64,000 nucleotides of DNA from assembly GCF_003086295.3 (NCBI RefSeq), contig NC_092039.1, positions 72,559,649 through 72,623,648 of the forward strand, given 5' to 3'. Made by a program: the position numbers and the translations under genes. The notes under the pieces were generated by a model, which made no database searches, was not told the DNA's origin, and worked only from the letters and a program-made list of their open reading frames with translations. Source of the stretch: Arachis hypogaea (lineage: Eukaryota > Streptophyta > Magnoliopsida > Fabales > Fabaceae). Shown in pieces: positions 54,713-64,000 of the stretch. Numbering within the stretch: position 1 is the first letter of the stretch; the number at the start of each line of letters is the position of its first letter.

Positions 54713-55657
54713 GAAGTGGTTGAAGATTTAGGAGATGTTTAAAGTCCATGGGAATGTAGAATTAGAGAGCCCTCTTCCAAGAAGCTTGGCATTGATGTTG
54801 AGGAGGGTGTGTAACCTCCAAGACATATCATAGTTGGAGAACTTGAAAAAGTTGATCAAGAGGTAGATTCCATCATTAATGAATTCTTATCTAAAATTGA
54901 ATCCATCCCCATTGGGAATGAATTTGAGGTCACTAAAGACAACTCTACACCAAGTGACATTGGTGACCTTGTGGAAGTCTCTCTCATTGGGTGTGAAGTT
55001 GATGTTGAAGTGGACTTCACACGACCTCCAAGGTTTGATTTGATTGATGATGAGGAGGAGTTGGAAGGAGTTGATGAGCACGGAGAAGTTGAAAGAAGTT
55101 GTCAAGAGGTAGAAGTCACCAAGGAAGAGCATAAGGGAATGACACTTGCTAATCCATTGGAGATATCCCTACCTAAGTCACCATCCAACACAACATTTAA
55201 GTGGGTAAAATTCTTGTCTTTAAGCTTTCCCTTCTCACTTGAATATGGTTTGATTGAGACAGATGGGCAACTTAGAGCTCTTTATGGAGTTTAGAGTAAG
55301 AGGGAGTTGTGTAGTGGTTGGAAGTTTGATGTTAGGCTCATTAAGGTCGAACCCTTGAGGCATAGGCACCATGGTTGGAGGAGTGCTAAATTGTTTGGGT
55401 CTAGGAGAATGTTTGGGCGCTCTAAGGAGAATTCTATGTGCCTACCACCCAATTGGAATCATGATGATCAACTTGAAGACGGGTGTCAAAACAAAGTGTG
55501 GGATCCCAGATCGCCCAAGGAGAATCAACTTTGGGAGCTAATGGTTTGTGAAGAACTCCATCAAAGCTTGGAGCTATTAATTTTAAAGAACGGAGCTTAT
55601 TTGAAGTCCAAGCATTGCTGGATGTTCAAGGATGGATTCAAGCACAAGCCACCTTGA
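54713..55657 (+). pseudogene. Unknown ORF of element F, C-terminal part
   Basis: The frame continues after G, with stops near 54740 and 54812, then open to 55294 and on to 55657 in the same frame with one TAG (55292). It is acidic at first (DEEELEGVDEHGEVE). The C-terminal part has FLSLSFPFSLEYGLIETDGQ, then LFGSRRMFGRSKE, CLPPNWNHDDQLEDGC, VWDPRSPKENQLWELM and a Cys/Trp end (SKHCWMFKDGFKHKPP). The Trp/Cys-rich tail looks like a real conserved domain, but I cannot name it. Confidence 0.5.
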
Positions 55658-55674
55658 TGAGGAGCTCCCCATAA

Positions 55675-55724
55675 GTCCAACTTAAGGACAATAAATAAAA
55701 ATGCTAGGTGGGAGACACCCCGCC
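55675..55724 (+). ncRNA. Double hairpin of element F (diverged)
   Basis: GTCC-AACTTAA-GGAC (55675-55689) and GGTGGG-AGACAC-CCCGCC (55707-55724). The second can extend with CTA/TAG outside. The sequences differ from B, D, E and G but pairing is kept, 18 bases after the ORF. Confidence 0.55.
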
Positions 55725-55800
55725 ATAGTAAACTCTTTCTATTCTCTTGTAGATTTAATCAATGAATGAATTGGGTTGCCATTGTTAGGTAGTTTTCTTA

Positions 55801-56073
55801 TTTTCATTAGGTTTTATGCATTTTCTTGCACAATAAGTAAGTGATTGGAGTAGATTTTCATGATTATTTTGAATCAATCAAACATCATTTATTTTACACA
55901 AAATCATAGCTTTTATGTTGGAATTAATTAATTTCATGAATGATGCAAAGACTTTGTGATTTTGGTGAGACTTTGATTGGTTGTTTAGTTTCTTGTAGGT
56001 GAAGAAATGAAGAAAAGGGGGAAGCAATCAGGGAAGCGTTACGTTCAAATAGAGAACGCCACGCTTAGGAACA
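55801..56073 (+). repeat. LTR K remnant (D/B-type)
   Basis: It matches D-type LTRs from TTTCATTAGGTTTTATGCA onward (TTTTGAATCAATCAA, ACTTTGATTGG, TTGTAGGTGAAGAA), without the first 45 or so bases. It is cut at 56073 by the LTR of H. Confidence 0.65.
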
Positions 56074-57632
56074 TGATGAGCGGATATTTTATACGCTTTT
56101 TGGTAGTATTTTCATGTAGTTTTTAGTGTGCTTTAGCTACTTTTTAGTATATTTTTATTAGTTTTTATGCAAAAATCAAATTTCTGGACTTTACTATGAG
56201 TTTATGTGTTTTTCTGTGATTTCAGGTATTTTCTAGCTGAAATTTTGGGACTTGAGTGAAAATCTGATTCTGACCCTCCTGCACGCGAAATGAATTTTCT
56301 GGAGCTTCAGAAGCCCAATTGGTGCGCTCTCAATTGTGTTGGAAAGTAGACATCTTGGGCTTTCCAGCAATGTATAATAGTCCATACTTTGCCCGAGATT
56401 TGATAGCGCAAAAACTGGCGTTTAATTGCCAGCTTTTTACCCTTTTCTGGCGTTAAACTCTAGAACTGGCATAAAAGTTGAAGTTAGAAGCCCAAACTGG
56501 CACCAAAGCTGGCGTTTAACTCCAGGAATAGCCTATGCATGTGAAAGCTTCAATGCTCAGCCTAGACACACACCAAGTGGGCCTCGAAAGTGGATTTCTG
56601 CACTATCTATCTTAGTTTACTCATTTTCTGTAAACCTAGGTTACTAGTTTAGTATAAAAACTACTTTTAGAGATTCATTTTGTACCTCATGACATTTTAC
56701 ATTTGAATTTGTATCTTCTACGGCATGAGTCTCTAAACCCCATGGTTGGAGGTGAGGAGCTCTGCTGTGTCTCGATGGATTAATGCCATTATTTCTGTTT
56801 TCTATTCAATCACGCTTGTTTCTATTCTAAGATATTCATTCGCACTTCAACATGATGAATGTGATGATCCGTGACACTTATCACCATTCTCAACTTATGA
56901 ACCTTTGCCTGACAACCACTCCCGTTCTACCTTAGATTGAGTGTGTATCTCTTGGATTCCTAGTTCACGAGTTTGATTGCCTATCCTGACAACATAGTGT
57001 TCAAATCCATGCAACCAGAGTCTTCATGGTATAAGCTAGAATCAATTGGCAGAACTTCTGAGATCTGGAAAGTCTAAACCTTGTCTGTGGTATTCTGAGT
57101 AGGATCTGGGAAGGGGTGACTATGGCGAGCTTCAAACTCACAAATGTTGGGCGCAGTGACAGTGTGCAAAAGGATCAATGGATCCTATTCTAGAACGATT
57201 GAGAACCGACAGATGATTAGCCCTACAGAACCCGTAGTTAGACCATTTTCACTGAGAGGACGGATGGTAGCCATTGACAACGGTGATCCACCAACATATA
57301 GCTTGTCATGGAAGAAGCCTTGCGTGCGTGAGGAAGACAACAGTAGGAAAGCAGAGATTCAGAAGACATAGCATCTCCAAAACCTCAACCTGTTTTCCAT
57401 TACTGCATAACAAGTACTCTTTATTTCATGTTCATTTACTTTTTGCAAACAAATCTCTTTTCATTATTATCCTCCTGACTAAGGTCTACAAGATAACCAT
57501 AGATTGCTTCAAGCCGACAATCTCTGTAGGATCGACCCTTACTCATGTAAGGTATTACTTGGATGACCCAGTGCACTTGTTGGTTAGTGGCACCGAAGTT
57601 GTGAAAAGTGTGAATCACAATTCTGTGCACCA
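56074..57632 (+). repeat. 5' LTR of H (1559 bp)
   Basis: It runs from TGATGAGCGGATATTTTATA to TTCTGTGCACCA. Palindromes lie near 56416, 56447 and 56509, with a decayed unit between. GAACA (56069-56073) is the expected left duplication. Confidence 0.88.
56653..56660 (+). promoter_or_regulatory. TATA box, LTR of H
   Basis: TATAAAAA in TTTAGTATAAAAACTAC, at the position of the box in E. Confidence 0.55.
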
Positions 57633-57638
57633 AGTTTT

Positions 57639-57656
57639 TGGCGCCGTTGCCGGGAA
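57639..57656 (+). other. Primer-binding site of H (tRNA-Asp)
   Basis: TGGCGCCGTTGCCGGGAA, one mismatch at the last-but-one base. Confidence 0.9.
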
Positions 57657-58311
57657 TTGTTCGAGTTTGGACAACTGACGGTTTATCTTGTTACTTAGAT
57701 TAGGAAAAATTTCTCTTTTTGGTTTAGAGTCTTAAATTTTTCTTTGAGTGTAGTTCCATGTTTTAAGTTTGGTGTCAATTGCATGCTCTTTTTGTTCTTC
57801 ATATTTTCGAATTATAAGTGTCCCAAGTATAAAAATTTTTAAGTTTGGTGTCTTTTGTGTTCTTCTTTTCCTAAAAATTTCCAAAATTTGTTCTTGGTGT
57901 TCATCTTGACTTCAAAGTGTTCTTGGTATTCATCTTGACATTCAAAGCTTTCTTATTTGTTTTCTTTGTTTTGATCTAAAAATTCTAAGTTTGGTGTCAG
58001 TTTATTGTTTTTCTCTTTCCTCACTCGATTCAAAAATAAAAAAAATATATTTTCCTTTAATTCCTCATAAAATTTTGAATTCCTTGGGTTGACTTGGTCA
58101 AAATTTTCTAAAATCATATCTTTTTTCAAAACTTCCTAACCGCTTTCTCTTTCTTCATTTTTCAAAAATCCTCACCCAAAATCTTTCATTTATTTTATTT
58201 TATTTTATTTTATCTTCTTTTATTTTCAGTTTTCAAAAAAAAGAGAAAAAAATTTTAAATAATAAATATAATATTTCTATCTCCGATCCACATCATCTCC
58301 CATTCTCCATC
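57657..58311 (+). other. Leader of element H
   Basis: T-rich, shorter than the leaders of E and G. It has AAGTTTGGTGT words at about 57765, 57840 and 57986. There is no gene. Confidence 0.65.
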
Positions 58312-59801
58312 ATGAACCTAAGTGGAAATGAACAGTATAGAAGGACTCTGGGGTCATATGCTAACCCCACTACTGCTTCATATAAGAGTAGTATTTGTAT
58401 ACCCCCTATAAGAGCTAACACTTTTGAGCTAAATCATCAGCTCATTATCATGGTGCAGCAAAATTGTCAGTATTCCAGTCTTCCACAGGAAGAACCTACT
58501 GAGTTTCTGGCACAGTTCTTACAAATTGCTGACACATTACATGATAAGAAAGTGGATCAGGATGTCTACAGATTATTGATGTTTCTATTTGCTGTAAAAG
58601 ACTATGCTAAGAGGTGGTTAAATAACCAACCCAAAGCCAACATAAGAACATGAAAATAGTTGTCAGACAAATTCCTGAATCAATATTTCCCTCCAAAAAG
58701 GATGACACAGCTAAGGCTGGATATCCAAGGCATTAAACAAGAGGATCATGAATCTCTTTATGATGCCTGGGAGAGGTACAGAGAGATGCTAAGAAAATGT
58801 CCCTCTGAAATATTTTCCGAGTGGGTGCAGTTAGACATCTTCTATTACGGGCTTAAAGAAAATGCCCAGATATCTCTAGACCACTCAGCTGGTAGATCTA
58901 TACACATGAGAATAAACAATTGAAGAAGCTCAAGAGCTCATAGATACAGTTTCTAAAAATCAGCATCTATACTTAAGTAGTGAGTCCTCCATGAAAGAAA
59001 AGGCTAAGGCAGTATCCATTGAACTTAGTCCTCCAGAATAAGTTGCTGAACTCAATCAGCAATTATGTTTTCTAACAAAACAGCTAGCAGAATTCAAAGA
59101 AATTCTACAAGAAATCAAAGATGCTAACCAGAATATGGAAGAACAATTAAATCAGACAAAACTGTAGTTATCCAAACAGATAACAGAAGAGTGCCAAGCT
59201 GTTCATTTAAGGAGTGGGAAGACATTAAATACCTTAACTCATAGCAGCAAAAAGTCAAGGAAGGAACAACTGACAGAGGATGAGCCAACCACTGCCCAAA
59301 ATCCCTCTGAGGATAGTAAGAGCCCAGAGAGGAATAATTCTAGTATTCAAACGCCAGAAAAGGGTGAAAAATTGGCGTACGTCCAGTGGATGTCCATTTC
59401 TAGCATTCAAACGCCAGAAAAGGGTGAAAAACTGGCGTTAAATGCCCAGTGCTCAGTCCACATCCAGTTCTGGCGTTCAAACGCCAGAAAGGGGTGGAAA
59501 ATTGGCGTTCAACACCCATCCAACCCCTAATCCTGGCGTTCAAACACTAATGAGGGATCAGACACCTGCAAGTGCTGATAGTAACCCTTCTAAGAAGGCT
59601 TCTCCAACCACCTCTGTAGGAAATAAACCTGCAGTAACTAAGGTTGAGGAATATAAAGCCAATATGCCTTATCCTCAGAAACTCCGCCAAGCGGAACAGG
59701 ATAAACAATTTTCCCGCTTTGCAGACTATCTCAGTACTCTTGAAATCAAGATTCCGTTTGCAGAAGCACTTGAGCAAATACCCTTTTATGCTAATTTGTG
59801 A
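58312..59801 (+). pseudogene. gag of element H, broken
   Basis: MNLSGNEQYRRTLGSYANP starts at 58312. FELNHQLIIMVQQNCQY and the gag core (LFAVKDYAKRWLNNQPK) lead to stops at 58651 and 58657. The same frame continues (LNQYFPPKRMTQLRLDIQ, YDAWERYREMLRKCPSEIF) to a frameshift near 58915. After more stops come CQAVHLRSGKT, a stretch encoded by GGCGTT palindromes (59340-59545, repeats of QTPEKGEKLA) and PFAEALEQIPFY at the end. It is non-functional. Confidence 0.85.
59340..59550. repeat. Palindrome array inside gag of H
   Basis: GGCGTTCAAACGCC-type units pair at about 60-66 bp and are read as QTPEKGEKLALN-like repeats. This is the gag/protease boundary, as in element I. Confidence 0.7.
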
Positions 59802-60830
59802 AAGAGATCTTAAGTCATAAGAAGGATTGTAGAGAAACTGAAAAAGTTTTCCTCACTGAAGAATGCAGTGCAGTCATTCTGAAAAGCTTACCAGAGAAGC
59901 TCAAAGATCCCGAAAGCTTTATGATACCATGCATATTAGAGGGTACTTGTACCAAGATAGCTTTATGTGATCTTGGAGCAAGTATCATCCTAATACATGC
60001 ATCCACTATCAGAAAGCTTGGTTTGACTGAAGAAGTCAAACCAACCCGGATATATCTCTAACATGCTAATGGTTCTATTAAAATGCCATCAGGCATGATT
60101 GAGGACATGATTGTCAAGGTTGGGCCATTCGCCTTTCCCACTGACTTTGTAGTGCTGAAAATAGAGGAGCACAAGAGTGCAACTCTCATTCTAGGAAGAC
60201 CTTTCCTAGCAACTGGACAAACCCTCATTGATGTCCAAAAAGGGGAGGTGACCCTGAGAGTCAATGAGGATGAGTTTAAGTTGAATGCTATCAAAGCTAT
60301 GCAGCATCTAGACACATCAAAAGACTACATGAGAGTTGATATTATTGACTCCCTGGTAGAAGAAGTCAATATGATTGAGAGCTCGAATCAGACCTAGAGG
60401 ACATCTTTAAAGATGTTCAGCCTGATTTGGAGGAACTAGAGAAAACAGAAGAACCTCTGAAAACTCCTTAAAAAGAGGATAAGCCTCCAAAACCTGAGCT
60501 CAAACCACTACCACCATCCCTGAAATATGCGTTTCTGGGAGAGGATGTAACTTTTCCTGTGATCATAAGCTCTGCCTTAGAACCACAAGAAGAGAAAGCA
60601 CTACTTCAGGTGCTAAATACACACAAGACAACTCTTGTGTGGTCCATAAGTGATCTTAAGGGCATTAGCCCAACCAGATTCATGCACAAGATCCTATTGG
60701 AGGATGATGCTAAGCCAGTGGTTCAACCACAGAGGCGGCTAAATCCATACATGAAGGAAGTGGTGCAGAAAGAGGTCACTAAATTACTAGAGGCTGGATT
60801 ATTTATCTTATTTTTGATAGCCCATGGGTA
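59802..60830 (+). pseudogene. Protease and RT N-terminus of element H, broken
   Basis: Protease has IALCDLGASIILIHASTIRK with catalytic Asp at 59969, then TLILGRPFLATGQTLIDV. There is a TAA at 60059, and stops and a frameshift near 60400-60480. From about 60480 the frame reads PPSLKYAFLGEDVTFPVIIS, GISPTRFMHKILLEDDAKP and QPQRRLNPYMKEVVQKEV, the start of RT, up to a frameshift near 60800. Confidence 0.85.
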
Positions 60831-61934
60831 AGCCCTGTCCAAGTAGTCCCTAAGAAGGGTGGCATGATAGTGGTTCACAATGAAAAAAATGAACTGGTTC
60901 CTACATGAACAGTTACAGGGTGGCGTATGTGTATTGACTACAGAAGACTCAATACAGCCACCAGAAATGATCATTTTCCTTTACCATTCATAGACCAGAT
61001 GCTAGAAAGATTGGCAGGTCATGATTACTACTACTTTTTGGATGGCTATTCAGGTTACAATCAAATTACAGTAGATCATCCAGATCAAGAAAAAACAGCA
61101 TTCACATGTCCATCTGGAGTATTTGCCTACAGAAGAATGCCATTTGGTCTGTGTAATGCACCTGCAACCTTTTAGAAATGCATGCTCTCTATTTTCTCTG
61201 ATATGGTAGAAAAATTTCTGGAAGTCTTCATAGATGACTTCTCAGTATTTGGAGACTCGTTCAGCTCCTGTCTTGACCATCTAGCACTTGTTCTGAAAAG
61301 CTGCTAAGAAACTAACTTGGTTTTAAACTGGGAGAAATGTCACTTTATGGTGACTGAAGGAATTGTCCTTGGGCACAAAATTTCGAACAAGGGAATAGAG
61401 GTGGATCAAGCTAAGGTAGAGATAATTGAAAAATTACCACCACCTACCAATGTTAAGGCAATCAGAAGCTTTCTAGGAGATGCATGATTCTATATGAGGT
61501 TTATAAAGGATTTTTCAAAAATTGCAAAACCTCTAAGCTATCTGCTAGCTGCTGATACACCCTTTGTCTTTGACATAGAGTGTCTGTAGGCGTTTGAGAC
61601 TTTGAAAGCTAAGCGGGTCACAGCACCAGTCATTTCTGCACCAGACTGGACATTACCATTTGAACTAATGTGTGATGCCAGTGACCATGCCATTGGTGCA
61701 GTATTGGGACAGAGGCATGACAAGCTTCTGCACGTCATTTACTATGCCAGCCGTGTTTTAAATGACGTGCAAAAAAATTACACAACCACTGAAAAAGAAT
61801 TACTTACAGTGGTTTGTGCCATTGACAAGTTTAGATCCTTTTTGGTAGGATCAAAAGTGATTGTGTACACTGACCATGCTGCTCTTAAATATCTACTCAC
61901 AAAGCAGGATTCAAAACCCAAGCTCATAAGATAG
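60831..61934 (+). pseudogene. RT core and RNase H of element H, broken
   Basis: From 60927 one frame runs to the end of pol. RT has MCIDYRRLN, YSGYNQI, RRMPFGLCNAPATF and the active-site FIDD at 61227-61238 (Ile where D has Met). Stops are at 61173, 61305, near 61485 and 61587. RNase H has [19 protein letters not shown] (about 61662), the YTTTEKELL Glu (about 61785) and [10 protein letters not shown] (about 61866). A TAG at 61932 replaces the expected Trp. Confidence 0.9.
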
Positions 61935-63383
61935 GTGTTGCTTCTGCAAGAGTTTGATATAGAAATTAGAGACAGAAAAGGGACAGAGAATCAAGTAGCA
62001 GATCACCTGTCCCGAATAGAACCGGTAGAAGGGGCGTCCCTCCCCTCTACTGAGATCTCTGAAACCTTCCCGGATGAGCAACTCTTTGCCATTCAGGAAG
62101 TACCGTGGTTTGCAGACATTGCAAACTATAAAGTGGTCAGATTCATACCCAAGGAGTATAGGAGGCAACAAATAAAAAAATTAGTTACTGATGGAAAGTA
62201 CTACTTGTGGGATGAACCATATCTCTTTAAGAGATGTGCAGACAGAATAATCCATAGGTGTGTACCCAAAGAAGAGGCACAGAAGATCCTATGGCATTGC
62301 CATGGATCACAATATGGAGGACATTTCGGAAGTGAGTGGACAGCCACAAGAGTCCTCCAATGTGGACTCTACTGGCCTACTCTCTATAGAGACTCCCAAG
62401 AGTTTGTACGTAGCTGTGACAGTTACCAAAGAGCTGGTAATCTGCCTCATGGTTATGCCATGCCTCAGCAAGGGATCTTAGAGATTGAGTTATTTGATGT
62501 ATGGGGTATTGACTTCATGGGGCCTTTCCCGCCATCATACTCAAACACTTATGTTCTGGTGGCAGTAGACTATGTACCTAAATGGGTGGTGGCAATTGCA
62601 ACACCCACTAATGATACTAAGATAGTGCTGAAGTTCTTCCAGAAGCATATCTTCAGCAAATTTGGTGTCCCCAGAATACTAATCAGTGATGGAGGAACTC
62701 ATTTCTGTAATAAACAGCTTGACTCTTCTCTGATCCGATATGGAATTAACCACAAAGTGGCAACTCCATATCATCCACAAACAAATGGGCAGGCTGAAGT
62801 CTCAAATAGAGAACTAAAACGAATCCTGGAACGGACTGTGAATACCCGTAGAAAGGATTGGGCAAGGAGTCTGGATGATGCTCTATGGGCATACAGAAAT
62901 GCGTTTAAAACTCCTATATGAACTTCTCCATACTAGCTTGTGTATGGAAAAGCCTGTCACCTGCCAGTGGAACTGGAACACAAGGCTTACTGGGCAACCA
63001 GATTCCTAAACCTTGATGCCAAGTTAGCTGGAGAGAAAAGATTGCTCCAGTTGAATGAGCAAGAAGAATTCAGACTCAATGCTTTTGAAAATGCAAAAAT
63101 TTACAAAGAGAAAGCAAAAAGGTGGCATGACAAGAAACTGTCATCCAGAGACTTTGAGCCAAGACAGAAGATTCTGCTGTTTAACTCTAGGCTCAAATTG
63201 TTCCCTGGGAAATTGAAATCCCGGTAGAAGGGGCTATATGTGATCACAAGTGTGTCACCATATGGATATGTAGAGCTTCAGGATGTTGACTCTAACGAAA
63301 AGTTCATTGTTAACAGACAGAGAGTCAAACATTATCTTAAAAGCAATGTTGAGCAAGAAAGCTCAAAACTGAGACTAGACTAA
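61935..63383 (+). pseudogene. Integrase of element H, broken
   Basis: The frame starts with the RNase H end ([20 protein letters not shown]). The HHCC zinc site is partly changed: [13 protein letters not shown] is kept, and the pair of Cys reads CDSYQRAG, so the second Cys is Tyr. The catalytic core has [10 protein letters not shown] (about 62503), [11 protein letters not shown] (about 62680) and [10 protein letters not shown] (about 62788), so D, D and E are present. Stops are at 62919, 62934 and 63225. The C-terminal part (GKLKSR, YGYVELQD, VNRQRVKHY) ends at the TAA of 63381-63383. Confidence 0.9.
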
Positions 63384-63395
63384 AGCTCAATAAAG

Positions 63396-63440
63396 GTCCA
63401 GCGAAAGACAATAAAGAAGCTTGCTGGGAGGCAACCCAGT
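63396..63440 (+). ncRNA. Double hairpin of element H
   Basis: GTC-CAGCGAAA-GAC (63396-63409) is weak. CTGGG-AGGCAA-CCCAG (63424-63439) is clear. The C-G pair replaces the T-A pair of B and D. It lies 12 bases after the end of pol. Confidence 0.6.
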
Positions 63441-63579
63441 CATTAGCAAAGGTTCTTGTTATTTAAATAATAATAATAGGAGTTTGATATAAATTATCTT
63501 TAAGGTTAATTGTCCAAAAGCAGATGTTCACAGAGTTACAGATGGATTCAGAGCACAAAGCAGAGAAAATGAGCTCACT

Positions 63580-63812
63580 GGTTCGAAAACGCCAATAAGA
63601 AGTATTTTGGGCGTTAAACGCCAGAATGGGTATCATTATAGGCGCTTCACGCCAGTAAAGATACCTTTCTGGGCATTAAACACCAGAATGGGCACCATTC
63701 TGGGCGTTTAACACCAGAGTTGCAGCATCCTGGGCGTTTAGAAAAATGCCCAATGATAAAAAATTTCTGTCTAACGCCCAAAATGGGCAATATATGGGCG
63801 TTAAACGCCAGA
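63580..63812. repeat. 31-bp palindrome array after pol of H
   Basis: About seven units, for example TGGGCGTTAAACGCCAG near 63608 and 63796, with decayed ones between. This is the same position relative to the double hairpin as in E and G. Confidence 0.8.
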
Positions 63813-64000
63813 AAAGACAGGGGGAGGTGATTTTGTTTCCACTTCAATTTTTTTCAAATTTTCATGTTTTAATTCATAATTTTCTGCTTAAACATGTTAC
63901 AAATTTTCATCTCTCAAATTCAATTTTCAAAAATTTATTAATCTTCTAAATTCTTTTTAATTTTCTTTCAAAATCTCTTTCAAATCTTTTTCAAAAACTT
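63813..64000 (+). other. T-rich region after the palindrome array of H
   Basis: Repeated TTTTTCAAA-type words and no ORF. Whether H carries an ORF2 further right cannot be seen here. Confidence 0.5.

Larger units (their letters stand above)
17065..55800 (+). mobile_element. Element F, host element opened by D and by G
   Basis: Its own parts are the 5' LTR in two pieces (17065-17185 and 41717-43122), a primer-binding site (43125), an unknown ORF in two pieces (43282-44066 and 54713-55657) and a double hairpin (55675-55724). No gag-pol motif is present. No 3' LTR of its type follows. The 3' end fades at about 55800 into LTR scrap K, so F is truncated on the right. It is the oldest layer of the nest. 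Confidence 0.75.
56074..64000 (+). mobile_element. Element H, autonomous-type FIDEL-like element, runs off the window
   Basis: The parts are the 5' LTR (56074-57632), tRNA-Asp primer site, leader, gag, protease, RT, RNase H, integrase, double hairpin and palindrome array. The 3' part is outside the window. LTR start, R-region and palindromes tie it to E, G and I, and it is the only member here with pol. Many stops make it inactive. It represents the helper lineage for G-type copies. Confidence 0.9.

Overview
The window is plant nuclear DNA made almost entirely of nested Ty3/gypsy LTR retrotransposons. I found no single-copy host gene, rRNA, tRNA gene or CRISPR array. The LTR that opens TGATGAGCGGATAATTTATA, the tRNA-Asp primer-binding sites (TGGCGCCGTTGCCGGGGA and variants) and the gag/pol sequences fit the Athila-type elements of peanut (Arachis), in particular the FIDEL group. 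That species and family assignment is from memory and was not searched. The setting is probably gene-poor heterochromatin (inference).
Layout from left to right. 1-595 is the end of an LTR (A). 596-4209 is the 3' part of an element with a TGATAAACC-type LTR (C). 4210-11205 is element B, which has two LTRs and one broken gene of unknown function. 11206-11769 is unassigned. 11770-16674 is a decayed minus-strand FIDEL-like element (I) with protease and an unknown 'ORF2'. 16675-16969 is an LTR remnant (J). From 17065 element F begins and is opened twice. Its 5' LTR holds element D (17186-41711), a decayed autonomous gag-pro-RT-RNaseH-integrase element. D holds the non-autonomous FIDEL-like element E (21288-34507). 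E holds a minus-strand solo LTR (27252-31338), and that holds a plus-strand solo LTR (27304-29336). Each of these four insertions has a perfect 5-bp target-site duplication: AAGAG, ATATG, CTGTG and GGGTC. The internal part of F is opened a second time by element G (44067-54707, minus strand, duplication AGGAA). G is structurally complete and young, with about 9 LTR mismatches by eye in 1783 bp. After the rest of F comes an LTR scrap (K), then element H (56074 to beyond 64000), a FIDEL-like element with gag, protease, RT, RNase H and integrase broken by stops and frameshifts.
How the parts work together. H-type elements encode the enzymes. E, G and I share the LTR type but have only gag, protease and ORF2, so they probably depend on H-type proteins supplied in trans. 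D is a second autonomous lineage, with related but non-autonomous relatives in B and the solo LTRs. B and F carry proteins of unknown function in place of gag-pol.
The most interesting signals are non-coding and shared between families. (1) A tandem double hairpin lies just after the last main ORF of six elements and has compensatory base changes. (2) A 5-8 bp hairpin with an RGGA-type loop, followed by TTTAAGTTTGGTG, sits directly before 3' LTRs and again before ORF2. (3) GGCGTTNAACGCC palindromes recur at about 31 bp (three helical turns) in LTRs, between genes and inside coding sequence. (4) Related LTRs of the D/solo type carry long palindromes of different sequence in the same zone.
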